DNA of 64,000 bases from Novosphingobium aquimarinum (GCF_009746585.1 NZ_WRPO01000004.1:1-64000), one strand, 5' to 3'; positions 34,404 through 42,215 are shown, counted from the first letter of the stretch. The notes: a model not told the origin generated them from the sequence alone. A program made the numbers and translations.

Positions 34404-35931
34404 GACCGCATCATCGAAAAATCTTGATTGTCCAGCAGACGATCCGTCACGCCTCGGCGTGATTTCGCAATTCCCGAACAACGACCCCGAGCTGCGCGAT
34501 CAGCTTGATAGGCTTGCTGGCTTGGCTGCGCGCATTTGCGATGCGCCCGTCGGACTGGTTTCCATCGTCACCCGAGATGAGCAGGTTTTCTTCGGTCGTT
34601 TCGGAACCGAAATGACCCAGACACCGCGCGATTGGTCGTTCTGCGCGCATGCCATGCACGAGAAACAGTGCATGGTGGTGCCGGACGCCACTGCCGATCC
34701 GCGGTTCATGGAAAACCCGCTGGTGACCGGCGAAGCCGGCATTCGCTTCTATGCGGGCTATCCGTTATTGACGGCCGAAGGGGCGCCGCTCGGCAGCTTA
34801 TGCGTGATCGATACCAAGCCACGCACAGACCTCTCGGACGATCAGCACGACACGCTCAAGACTCTCGGACTTGCCGCGATGGGCTTGCTCGAGAAGGCGC
34901 GCAACGACAGTCGGCACGCATCCGTCCAGCGCCTGTCCGACGCGCAGATCGCAAAACTTGAACACAAATTCGAGTTGCTCAGCGACGCCATGCCCCAACT
35001 GGTATGGATGACGGACGCGGAAGGCCAGGTTGAATATCTCAATCGCGGATGGATCGAGTTCGTCGGCCGCCCCGAAGGGGAAAGCATGGGGCACGGCTGG
35101 CTGGCAATGCTTCATCCCGACGATCGAATTCTCGCGCAGAATGTCTGGGCCAAGTCCGTCGAATCGGGAACGCCCTATGACATCGAGTATCGGCTGACGC
35201 ACTATTCCGGCGGCTACCGCTGGGTCCTGACCAGAGGTTTGCCGATTTTCGACGACCAAGGGCAAGTGGATGGTTGGATCGGTACCTGCACGGATGTGAA
35301 CGCGCAGCGCGATGCCGTGGATCGGCTGGATATCCTGTCGCGCGAGCTCAACCACCGGATCAAGAACATCTTCGCCATCATCAGCGGCCTGATCTCGATG
35401 ACATTCCGCGGCGAGGCCCCTGCATCGCGCGAACGTGCGATGGCGTTGCAGGCCCGCGTCCTGGCGCTCGGCCGCGCGCACGATTTCGTGCGTACGCATG
35501 CCGGCAGCGACATCCTGCAACATCCCCACACCAGTCTTCAGGCCATGCTGAGGGCTCTGCTCGAGCCTTACCAGAACGATTCCGGCGACCGCATCGGCAT
35601 CAGTGGCGAGGATCCCGTGATCGACGATCGCTCGGCAACGCCGTTGGCTCTGTACTTCCATGAATTGGCGACCAACGCCGCGAAGTACGGCGCGCTGTCG
35701 GACGATGCCGGAAAGGTGGTCATTACGGTTGCACGCGAAGGCGACAATGTCACAATGGAGTGGGCGGAACAGGATGGTCCGCCTGTGATCCCCAGCAGCG
35801 AAAATGGCTTCGGCGCCCGCCTCATCGAGATGAGCATCGTGCGGCAATTGAGTGGATCGCTGACTTACGATTGGGAGCGCTGCGGCGTCAGGGTCACGGC
35901 CAGCGTACCGCTACGCGCGATGGCGCGCTGA
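34396..35931 (+). CDS. GAF-PAS HWE-family histidine kinase
   Basis: 511 residues. A GAF domain (about 25-165, with WSFCAHAMHE and VVPDATADPRF) precedes a PAS domain (about 195-305, with WMTDAEGQVEYLN). An HWE kinase core follows: H320 in ELNHRIKN, N box HELATNAAKYG and WAEQDGPP. There are no membrane segments, so it acts in the cytoplasm. Kinases of this type feed PhyR in sphingomonads (the Pak kinases). The start is uncertain: ATG 34396 lies in a hairpin and has no clear ribosome site; GTG at 34393 or 34405 are alternatives. Confidence 0.9.
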   Translation: MHVTASSKNLDCPADDPSRLGVISQFPNNDPELRDQLDRLAGLAARICDAPVGLVSIVTRDEQVFFGRFGTEMTQTPRDWSFCAHAMHEKQCMVVPDATADPRFMENPLVTGEAGIRFYAGYPLLTAEGAPLGSLCVIDTKPRTDLSDDQHDTLKTLGLAAMGLLEKARNDSRHASVQRLSDAQIAKLEHKFELLSDAMPQLVWMTDAEGQVEYLNRGWIEFVGRPEGESMGHGWLAMLHPDDRILAQNVWAKSVESGTPYDIEYRLTHYSGGYRWVLTRGLPIFDDQGQVDGWIGTCTDVNAQRDAVDRLDILSRELNHRIKNIFAIISGLISMTFRGEAPASRERAMALQARVLALGRAHDFVRTHAGSDILQHPHTSLQAMLRALLEPYQNDSGDRIGISGEDPVIDDRSATPLALYFHELATNAAKYGALSDDAGKVVITVAREGDNVTMEWAEQDGPPVIPSSENGFGARLIEMSIVRQLSGSLTYDWERCGVRVTASVPLRAMAR

Positions 35932-35933
35932 GG

Positions 35934-36209
35934 TCAGGCCTTTGCGGGATCGCTGTCGGACTTTCCGGCGATCAGATACCGGTAAACGCCGACGCAATTG
36001 ATAACCAGCAGGACGATGTTCTGAACGCCAATGCCTTCGGCGTCGTCGTCGAGAAACCCCCACGCGATGAGCGCAATGGAGCTTGTCACGAAAATCACGA
36101 AGGCCCAGCCGCTCCAGATCCGCCCGACATTGAGGGATAGGATAAGAGCGGCGAAGGCAGCAGCGCCAGCGCCATAATATTGCAGAGCGGTGAGGACGAA
36201 ATCATTCAT
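35934..36209 (-). CDS. Small three-segment membrane protein
   Basis: 91 residues with three hydrophobic segments (about 5-27, 31-53 and 60-80) and a charged C-terminal tail. I recognise no family. The frame is open to 36428, but the upstream part is arginine-rich and overlaps the response-regulator gene. The ATG at 36209 follows an exact EcfG promoter whose -10 ends only 9 nt away, so the message probably has no leader. It is therefore a likely stress-induced inner-membrane protein. Confidence 0.7.
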   Translation of the reverse strand: MNDFVLTALQYYGAGAAAFAALILSLNVGRIWSGWAFVIFVTSSIALIAWGFLDDDAEGIGVQNIVLLVINCVGVYRYLIAGKSDSDPAKA

Positions 36210-36218
36210 GTGCGAAAA

Positions 36219-36243
36219 AACGCGCCGTACGTCGGCACGTTCC
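36219..36243 (-). promoter_or_regulatory. EcfG-type promoter of the small membrane protein (leaderless)
   Basis: Read on the minus strand: GGAAC (36239-36243), 16 nt, CGTT (36219-36222) followed by a run of Ts. The downstream ATG is at 36209, so transcription would start at or within a few bases of the initiation codon. Confidence 0.7.
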
Positions 36244-36279
36244 CGCATCGATCGAATTGATTTTAGATCAAGTGAAGGA

Positions 36280-36705
36280 TCAGTGTCCGGTGGCAGGCGG
36301 CGTTTCGAGCGCGATCGGTCGTTGGCCTTCGTGAGCCCCCATGGACGCGTAAGCGATCGCATCCAGCACGGTGCGATCGCAGAACGGCTTGCGCAAGACC
36401 CCGATCGTGGTCGCGACCGGCAGTCCAATCTGCGAGGGGTTGGCTGTGGCGTAGATCACCCTCGTTGCGTAGCGATCCGCCAAAAGGCGCGCGATCTTGG
36501 GGCCGGTCAGTCCGTCCCGCAGATTGAGATCGACAAACGCGACATCCGGCGCATCCTGAAGCGACTCGAGCGAGTCCAGGTCGACCACCGTACCGACGAC
36601 GGTATAGCCGCCGTCGGTCAGAATATCCTCGAGCTGCAAGGCCACAAGGAACTCGTCCTCGACGACAAGGACCTTGCAGCCCGGGGTACTAAACGATTCC
36701 CCCAA
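36280..36705 (-). CDS. Single-domain response regulator
   Basis: 141 residues, a lone receiver domain. Acidic residues in VVEDEFLV, the phosphorylation aspartate in AFVDLNLRDG, threonine in YATANP and lysine in VLRKPF are all present. No output domain follows. The FATGUY signature of SdrG-type regulators is absent. It starts 12 nt after the sigma factor gene on the same strand, so both come from the EcfG promoter at 37.4 kb. It may be a phosphate sink or an accessory to the HWE kinases. Confidence 0.9.
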   Translation of the reverse strand: MGESFSTPGCKVLVVEDEFLVALQLEDILTDGGYTVVGTVVDLDSLESLQDAPDVAFVDLNLRDGLTGPKIARLLADRYATRVIYATANPSQIGLPVATTIGVLRKPFCDRTVLDAIAYASMGAHEGQRPIALETPPATGH

Positions 36706-36717
36706 CGTTCGCCTCCG

Positions 36718-37356
36718 TCAAGCAACCAACAGAGTGCGATCGTCGGAATTCGCGATCTTGGTCAACTCGGCAAAGAAGGCATCGATGGCATCGCCGGTCA
36801 GCACGAAGTCGTGGCGGGAGTCGGGCAGCTGGCCGGACTCGATGACTTTGCTGAGCATGGAGCGCGCGCGGCAAATCCGGCTCTTCACGGTTCCGAGCGC
36901 GATGCCGCAGATTTCCGCGATCTCTTCGTAAGACAGGTTGCCGGCCGCTACGAGAATGAGCGCTTCGCGGTAGCTTGCCGGAATGGCCGCCAGGGCGCGC
37001 AGCACGTCACCGAGTTCGACCGAGCTATCCTGACTGGCAGGGGCGCACAAAATGCGCTCGGCGGTCAGCTCGTCATATTCGCCATGAAAGCGCGCGCGGC
37101 GCGCTTCGCTGTAGAAGTGGTTGCGCAGAATGGTGAAAGTCCACGCTTTGAAATTGGTGCCTGCGGCGTAGCGGTCACGCGCAGCCCAGGCCCGCAGCAT
37201 GGCTTCTTGCGCGAGGTCGTCGGCGCGGTCACGACACCCGCACAGCCCCCGTGCAAAAGCACGAAGATGCGATGCAACCTCCGTCAGCGCCCGCTTGAAA
37301 TCCTTGTCGCTAAGTGCCTGGACCGTCTCTGTCTCAGTTTCGACTGTTGCCGGCAT
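36718..37356 (-). CDS. EcfG-family RNA polymerase sigma factor (second copy)
   Basis: 212 residues. Region 2 (LRAFARGLCGCRDRADDLAQEAMLRAW at about 31-57, split by family-typical residues) and region 4 (YEEIAEICGIALGTVKSR) match EcfG. It lacks a neighbouring nepR but has its own exact EcfG promoter and a receiver-domain gene behind it. It is a paralogue of the sigma factor at 40740; the C-terminal ~40 residues are longer than in that copy. Both would recognise the same promoters, with this one acting as an amplifier. Confidence 0.92.
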   Translation of the reverse strand: MPATVETETETVQALSDKDFKRALTEVASHLRAFARGLCGCRDRADDLAQEAMLRAWAARDRYAAGTNFKAWTFTILRNHFYSEARRARFHGEYDELTAERILCAPASQDSSVELGDVLRALAAIPASYREALILVAAGNLSYEEIAEICGIALGTVKSRICRARSMLSKVIESGQLPDSRHDFVLTGDAIDAFFAELTKIANSDDRTLLVA

Positions 37357-37391
37357 AGCTTGTCCCTCGCTTTAAATTCCGATGCACCCTT

Positions 37392-37417
37392 AACGCGGCG
37401 CGACGTCGAAAGGTTCC
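37392..37417 (-). promoter_or_regulatory. EcfG-type promoter of the second ecfG
   Basis: Read on the minus strand: GGAAC (37413-37417), 17 nt, CGTT (37392-37395), with the start codon 36 nt downstream. It makes the second sigma factor part of its own regulon. Confidence 0.72.
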
Positions 37418-37503
37418 CGCGATATGTACAATTGTACTCACTTCGCTGGATTTCGGCTCCATGAAGGGTGCGCCCACCCTGCTCGGCCCCTATCCTTAAC
37501 CCG

Positions 37504-37547
37504 AAAAAAATGAGGCCCCTGCACTCGGGGGGAGCGGCAGGGGCCTC
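37504..37547 (-). terminator. Rho-independent terminator of the candidate small RNA
   Basis: Perfect 11-bp stem (GAGGCCCCTGC at 37512-37522 with GCAGGGGCCTC at 37537-37547), 14-nt loop, followed on the minus strand by seven Ts (37504-37510). No protein gene on the minus strand ends nearby, so it must serve a noncoding transcript. Confidence 0.82.
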
Positions 37548-37606
37548 GGGGATCGGATCACCACCGGAGCGGGGGGGGGGGTGGGGTGGGGTACCAGCGG
37601 TGATAT
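37504..37606 (-). ncRNA. Candidate EcfG-dependent small RNA with a C-rich loop (GsrN-like)
   Basis: An exact EcfG promoter (37613-37638) points into this stretch, and no credible protein is encoded. The predicted ~100-nt transcript starts near 37606. Positions 604-594 pair with 567-557 (two G-U pairs included) to form an 11-bp stem closing a 26-nt loop. The loop holds CCCC, ACCCC and a run of eleven Cs. A terminator hairpin (arms 37537-37547 and 37512-37522) and seven Us end it. This is the build of Caulobacter GsrN: stress-sigma promoter, 5' C-rich loop that pairs with G-rich leaders, 3' terminator. Homology itself has not been tested. Confidence 0.62.
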
Positions 37607-37612
37607 TCGAGG

Positions 37613-37638
37613 AACGCCGCACCGGGAGATTTGGTTCC
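37613..37638 (-). promoter_or_regulatory. EcfG-type promoter of the candidate small RNA
   Basis: Read on the minus strand: GGAAC (37634-37638), 17 nt, CGTT (37613-37616). The distance from the -10 to the terminator U-run is about 110 nt. Confidence 0.68.
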
Positions 37639-37850
37639 TGACCACAGCGAAAAAATCAAAAATTGCGCAAAGCCCTGATTCATAGTGCACTTGGGGCTTC
37701 CAAATCCCAGCCAATCATGCTCTGCGCTAGGCCTGAGTACGAGACCGTTGGCGGATCGCCTCGTGTCCCCATGGGAACAGCGGTTGGCTTTGAGGTTGGT
37801 TTCCTTCAGATTGAGCATACAGCTCGCCCCATTGCGTTCGAGGTTCCTGC

Positions 37851-38642
37851 ATGTCCGTATCCGATCAGATCAGTGTCCAGCTGCCCTATTTGCGCCGGTA
37901 TGCGCGCGCGCTAACCGGGTCGCAACACTCAGGCGACGCTTATGTTCGCGCAACACTTGAAGCCGCGCTTGCGGACAAGGAATTGCGGAACGCGATCGCC
38001 GGTAGCCGGGCGGCGTTGTATGCTGCCTTCACTCGCATTTGGTCGACGGGCCATGTCGAAGAGCTGGGCGCGACCAACGAGATCGGCACGCACGAAACCG
38101 CGGCGCAATCCCGCCTCGCCAACGTGGCGCCGACACACCGTCAGGCGCTCCTGTTGACGACGGTCGAAGAATTCTCGCACGAAGAGGCCGGAGAGATCCT
38201 CGACGTTTCCGCCGGCGATGTCGATGATCTGGTCGCTCAGGCGATCGAGGAAATCGAGAGCGAGTCGACCACCGACGTCCTCATCATCGAAGACGAGCCC
38301 TTGATCTCGATGCAACTGGAAGGTCTCGTGTCCGATCTCGGGCACAATGTGGTCGGCACCGCGGCCACGCACGCCCAGGCAGTCGAATTGTTCGAGCGTC
38401 AGCGCGCCGGTCTGGTCCTAGCCGATATCCAGCTGGCCGACGGCAGCTCCGGCATCGAGGCGGTGGAGGATCTTCTCAAGTTCGGGGATGTCCCGGTGAT
38501 CTTCATCACCGCCTATCCCGAGCGCCTGCTCACCGGCCAGCGCCCGGAGCCGACGTATCTGGTCACCAAGCCGTTCCAGGAAGCCACCGTCCGCGCCGCG
38601 ATCAGTCAGGCGCTGTTCTTCGGTTCCAGCCGCCCGCTCTGA
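37851..38642 (+). CDS. phyR: Response regulator PhyR (sigma-like anti-anti-sigma factor)
   Basis: 263 residues. The first ~135 residues mimic an ECF sigma factor (regions 2- and 4-like) and the rest is a receiver domain with D192 in LADIQLADG and the ITAYPE and TKPF motifs. Once phosphorylated, the sigma-like part binds NepR and releases EcfG. GAGG precedes the ATG. Upstream, GGAAC at 37774 followed by GGTT with a 15-nt gap is only a poor EcfG match. The rest of 37639-37850 shows nothing else. Confidence 0.95.
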   Translation: MSVSDQISVQLPYLRRYARALTGSQHSGDAYVRATLEAALADKELRNAIAGSRAALYAAFTRIWSTGHVEELGATNEIGTHETAAQSRLANVAPTHRQALLLTTVEEFSHEEAGEILDVSAGDVDDLVAQAIEEIESESTTDVLIIEDEPLISMQLEGLVSDLGHNVVGTAATHAQAVELFERQRAGLVLADIQLADGSSGIEAVEDLLKFGDVPVIFITAYPERLLTGQRPEPTYLVTKPFQEATVRAAISQALFFGSSRPL

Positions 38643-38672
38643 TAGCGGGCTTTGCGGCTGAAAATGACGTGG

Positions 38673-40340
38673 TCAGGAGGGCTCGGGAGCCCTCCGGCGT
38701 AGCTCGAATTCGCGAGTGGAGCGCACGGGAACCCGCAGGCGACATTCCACTCCGCCGGGCAGGAACTGCAGATTCACTTCCGAACGCAATTCGTGGGCGA
38801 CGATCTTCTCGATAAGGTCGCGCCCGAAGCCGCGCTTGGTCGGCGCGATCACTTCGGGTCCGCCCGACTCGCGCCAATGAATCTCGGCAAGATCCGCAGT
38901 CAGCAATTTCCAGTGCACGTGGATGCGCCCTTCGATCGTGCTCAGAGCGCCGTATTTCGCCGCGTTGGTGGATAGCTCGTGGATCGCGAGGCCCACCGAC
39001 ATCGCGTCGTTGGGCGCGAGCCGAATGTCGGGGCCGGACATCTCCACATGGCTCTCGTTGCCTTCCATGTACGGCGCCAGTTCGCTCTTCACCACGTCTC
39101 CCAAAGGAGCGTTCGACCAATCGCTTTGCGACAGCAGATCGTGCGTGGCGGAAAGCGCCCGGATCCGTGCCGTCAGGCTCTCGGTGAAGTCGTCGATGTC
39201 GGTCGCCCGGCGGCGAGTCAGCGCCGCGATCGACAGCACGTTGGCCAAGGTGTTCTTCACCCGATGATTAAGCTCCCGCGTCAACGAGTTACGGATCGAT
39301 GATTCGTTGGTGAGCCACTCGAGCACGCGCCGATCTTCGGCCGCGCGCTTGGTGATCAACCGCCCGATCGCCATGACCAGCAAGGAGGCGACGAAGCCGA
39401 AAAACAGCGTAATCTTCGAAAGCGTCGACAAGCTATCGGTCTGTTTGTCGCGCACGACGATGGTCCAGGTATGGTTGCCGACGTCAAGGCTGCGTTCGGT
39501 GGCACTGCCCAAGGTTCCGGGCAGTTCCCGCTGCGCGATGAGATTGCCTGGTTCCGCGACCCCATCGTAGATCGCCATCTCGATGTCGTCGTTGCCGAAC
39601 AATTCCGCGGCCGATGCGAGGAACTCGTCAGCTCGGAAAGGGCTGTAGACGAATCCTTTAACGGTCTCATTGCGCCCCGGAGCGACGATGACGGGCATGT
39701 AGATCAAGAATCCGTTCGCTTGTGCCGTCTTGTCCTGGACGAGACGCACCTTTCCCGACGTGACCGGCTTGCGAAGCTCTGCAGCCTTGATCATCGCTTC
39801 GCGGCGCACGGGATCGGAATACATGTCGAAACCGACGGCCCGCCGATTGGCGACGCTCATCGGCTGTAGGAAGAAAACGGGAGTCGAGAAGCCGAGGTCC
39901 GGATCGGGCCGCGGATGCACGTAGAACCCTTCCAGGCCCGTCTGGCGCAGGTTGTATTCGAACATCGGGACGTCATTGGCGCGCAGCAGCGGAGCCCAGC
40001 CCATTCCGAGCGAGCCATAGAGGTTGCCGTTGGACTGCAAATCGGAAACGAAGTCGGAAAAATCGCTCGCCGAAACCTGATCGCGGGTTGCGAACAGCGC
40101 GGCCGCGGCTCTCAGCAAGGCGATGTTCTCCGTCACTCTGCGCTGCAAGGCCGAAGAGACTTCTATGATGTTGCGATCGAGCTCGGACTGGCGGGACAAG
40201 CGATCCGCCCGCTCGATCGCAATGACGCTGACGATCGTCCCCAGGCTTGCGACCAGGAACAACAGGAAAGGCCAACCGCGTGGGTAAGTATGAAACCACG
40301 CCTGTCTGCGCACCCGTTCGAGAAGGGCGTCGTCAACCAA
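38673..40340 (-). CDS. CHASE-domain HWE-family sensor kinase of the PhyR pathway (PhyK/PhyP type)
   Basis: 555 residues. Two membrane segments (about 23-43 and 308-330) flank a periplasmic CHASE-type sensor. The cytoplasmic kinase core has H359 in ELNHRVKN, N box HELSTNAAKYG and the WRE signature. A kinase or phosphatase in this position, between phyR and nepR-ecfG, is the usual cognate partner of PhyR; in Sphingomonas the equivalent (PhyP) acts mainly as a phosphatase. Which activity dominates cannot be read from sequence. It converges with phyR and is divergent from nepR. Confidence 0.9.
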   Translation of the reverse strand: MVDDALLERVRRQAWFHTYPRGWPFLLFLVASLGTIVSVIAIERADRLSRQSELDRNIIEVSSALQRRVTENIALLRAAAALFATRDQVSASDFSDFVSDLQSNGNLYGSLGMGWAPLLRANDVPMFEYNLRQTGLEGFYVHPRPDPDLGFSTPVFFLQPMSVANRRAVGFDMYSDPVRREAMIKAAELRKPVTSGKVRLVQDKTAQANGFLIYMPVIVAPGRNETVKGFVYSPFRADEFLASAAELFGNDDIEMAIYDGVAEPGNLIAQRELPGTLGSATERSLDVGNHTWTIVVRDKQTDSLSTLSKITLFFGFVASLLVMAIGRLITKRAAEDRRVLEWLTNESSIRNSLTRELNHRVKNTLANVLSIAALTRRRATDIDDFTESLTARIRALSATHDLLSQSDWSNAPLGDVVKSELAPYMEGNESHVEMSGPDIRLAPNDAMSVGLAIHELSTNAAKYGALSTIEGRIHVHWKLLTADLAEIHWRESGGPEVIAPTKRGFGRDLIEKIVAHELRSEVNLQFLPGGVECRLRVPVRSTREFELRRRAPEPS

Positions 40341-40418
40341 TCGAGGTCATCCTGCTAATCATTAACCCCACCCGGCACCGACACATCTGTGTGCCGATAT
40401 GACAGCACGTCGTGGACA

Positions 40419-40449
40419 GGGGAACCTTGAGCGCGATCATATGTTCCCC
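40419..40449. promoter_or_regulatory. Back-to-back EcfG-like promoters between the kinase gene and nepR-ecfG
   Basis: GGGGAAC (40419-40425) and GTTCCCC (40443-40449) form an inverted repeat. On the plus strand, GGAAC is followed after 16 nt by TGTT (nepR-ecfG direction). On the minus strand, GGAAC is followed after 16 nt by GGTT (kinase direction). Each -10 differs from CGTT by one base, and each overlaps the other promoter's -35. Confidence 0.5.
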
Positions 40450-40558
40450 GTTATGTGTCGTTCGATGTTTCTGGACTTTGTGTTAGTCAGCCGGAAACAG
40501 CGTCGGAAATGCTTGACCGTTTTTGGGACAAGCGCAACGATGTTGCGAAAGGGAGTCC

Positions 40559-40747
40559 GTGTTGAGTCAGCAAAAGCCGCCCAAGGGGCCCGAGCGGATG
40601 CCCGGTTTGCCTCCTGAAACCCTTCGAGATGGCGAACCGGGTTGGGCAGTCGGCTTGCGCAAACTTTATAACTCGGTCGTGGACGAACCCCTTCCCACCA
40701 GCTTCGACGATTTGCTCAAGAAGCTGGATGATGGCGAAGATGGCTGA
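40559..40747 (+). CDS. nepR: Anti-sigma factor NepR
   Basis: 62 residues. The conserved core GLRKLYNSVVDEPLPTSF, two amphipathic helices that clamp EcfG or PhyR, is unmistakable. There is no in-frame ATG close to the core; the start is GTG at 40559 or TTG at 40562, with GGGAG at 40551-40555 fitting the TTG spacing better. The stop codon overlaps the ATG of ecfG (ATGGCTGA), so sigma and anti-sigma are made in a coupled ratio. Confidence 0.9.
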   Translation: MLSQQKPPKGPERMPGLPPETLRDGEPGWAVGLRKLYNSVVDEPLPTSFDDLLKKLDDGEDG

Positions 40748-41318
40748 GTCCGACGCAGCCCCGCCGATAGCCAACTATAGCGATGAGGATTTCCGAGACG
40801 AGCTGCTTGCGACTCTGCCGCATCTTCGTGCCTTCGCGCGCGGCTTGTGCGGTCGTCCCGATTATGCGGACGATCTGACTCAGGAAGCGGCGATCAAGGC
40901 ATGGACGGCGCGTGACCGGTATCAGCCGGGGACGAACTTGCGCGCGTGGACCTTTGCTATTCTGCGCAATCATTTCCTTAGCGAGTTGCGAAAGACCCGG
41001 CGTCAGACCGATCTCGATGATGGCGCGGTCGAACGCATGCTGGTGATGGAGGCCGACCAGGAAGGCGGTCTGCACCTTTCGGATATGGAAGATGCGCTGC
41101 GGCAACTCAATCCGGAGCGGCGCGAGGCAGTGCTCCTCGTTGGCGCAGGCGGTTTCACATACGAAGAAGCCGCTGCGATCGCGGACTGTGCCGTGGGCAC
41201 GATGAAAAGCCGCGTCGCTCGCGCCCGCACCGATCTGGCTAGAATTCTGGATACCGAGCCGGGCGAGATTGCCGCAGAAACCAACCGAAAGAGGCCCGGC
41301 CTCACCAAGCGGCGCTAA
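40740..41318 (+). CDS. ecfG: RNA polymerase sigma factor EcfG
   Basis: 192 residues. Region 2 (LRAFARGLCG, DDLTQEAAIKAW, AWTFAILRNHF) and region 4 (YEEAAAIADCAVGTMKSRVAR) are of the EcfG family. It is the general stress sigma factor held inactive by NepR. The ATG overlaps the nepR stop; longer frames upstream lie within nepR. A strong terminator follows. It and the sigma factor at 36718 would read the same GGAAC...CGTT promoters. Confidence 0.94.
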   Translation: MAESDAAPPIANYSDEDFRDELLATLPHLRAFARGLCGRPDYADDLTQEAAIKAWTARDRYQPGTNLRAWTFAILRNHFLSELRKTRRQTDLDDGAVERMLVMEADQEGGLHLSDMEDALRQLNPERREAVLLVGAGGFTYEEAAAIADCAVGTMKSRVARARTDLARILDTEPGEIAAETNRKRPGLTKRR

Positions 41319-41389
41319 GCCCGAACCCCATCCATCGGATCGGATCGCTTCGCCCCAGTCTGGGCCCGGCAAGAGGCGAGCCGAACAAA

Positions 41390-41421
41390 AAAAAGCCCCA
41401 CTCTCGCGAGCGGGGCTTTTT
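41390..41421. terminator. Bidirectional terminator between ecfG and sodB
   Basis: AAAAAGCCCC with inner CTC pairs to GAG and GGGGCTTTTT around a TCGC loop. A-run on one side and T-run on the other serve both the plus-strand ecfG and the minus-strand sodB transcripts. Confidence 0.85.
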
Positions 41422-41440
41422 CGATTTAGGCTTCTGCCAC

Positions 41441-42043
41441 TCAGGCCGGATAGACCCAGGGCGTTCCGCGGTCGAAGTTGTCCGAAGCAAACTTCCAGTT
41501 GAGCAGGTTCTCAAGCACCGCCTTCACATAGGCCGGGCGCTTGTTCTTCTGGTCGAGATAATAGGCATGCTCCCAGACGTCGATGGTGAGCAGCGGGTTG
41601 ACGTTTTCGGTGATCGCCGTCCCCGCGTCATGCGTCGACATGACCTTCAGCTTGTCGCCATCGACGACCAGCCAGGCCCAACCGCTTGCGAAGTGGTTGA
41701 CGGCCTCGTCGGTGAGCGCTTCGAGCAGCGCATCCATCGAACCGAAATCGTTCTTGATCGCGGTGGCAAGGCTCTCGCTCGGCTCGGACTTTTCCGGAGC
41801 CATCGAGTGCCAGTAGAAACCGTGATTGTAGACTTGCGCCGAGTTGTTGAAGAGACCGCCCGAGGCGCTCTTCACGATTTCCTCGAGCGACTTGCCGGCC
41901 TTGTCGGTTCCCTCGATCGCCGCATTGGTCTTGTCGACGTAGGCCTTGTGGTGAGCGCCGTGGTGAACCTCGAGCGTATCGCTCGAAATGTGGGGGGCCA
42001 ACGCATCCTTGGCGTAGGGCAGCGGCATCAGCGAAATGGTCAT
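41441..42043 (-). CDS. sodB: Superoxide dismutase, Fe/Mn type
   Basis: 200 residues. Metal ligands sit in EVHHGAHHKAYV, NHGFYWHSM and DVWEHAYYLD. The segment AQVYNHGFYWHSM points to the iron form. It removes superoxide in the cytoplasm. AGGACC lies before the ATG. No EcfG motif is visible in the 260 nt upstream; that stretch also holds the terminator of the lipoprotein gene. Confidence 0.95.
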   Translation of the reverse strand: MTISLMPLPYAKDALAPHISSDTLEVHHGAHHKAYVDKTNAAIEGTDKAGKSLEEIVKSASGGLFNNSAQVYNHGFYWHSMAPEKSEPSESLATAIKNDFGSMDALLEALTDEAVNHFASGWAWLVVDGDKLKVMSTHDAGTAITENVNPLLTIDVWEHAYYLDQKNKRPAYVKAVLENLLNWKFASDNFDRGTPWVYPA

Positions 42044-42215
42044 GGTGAGGTCCTATTTACTTGTGGAAAAAGCGAGAGCGGGCCGGGGCGCATGCAGCCT
42101 CGAGCACGATCGCGGCGAAGAAGGCACAGCCTATGTTTGGACTGAACGGTTAGAATTCAACCCGCGATTCAGCCTGAATTCACAAACCGATTTTCATGCG
42201 CAGCTAGCACGCAGC

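Noticed and set aside
37774..37797. EcfG promoter directly upstream of phyR
   Set aside because: GGAAC is followed by GGTT with only 15 nt; both spacing and -10 deviate, so it is not listed as a promoter.
37558..37818. A minus-strand frame of 86 codons overlapping the small RNA region
   Set aside because: No ribosome site, ends in a polyproline caused by the G-tract, and the EcfG promoter lies inside it; noncoding RNA explains the structure better.
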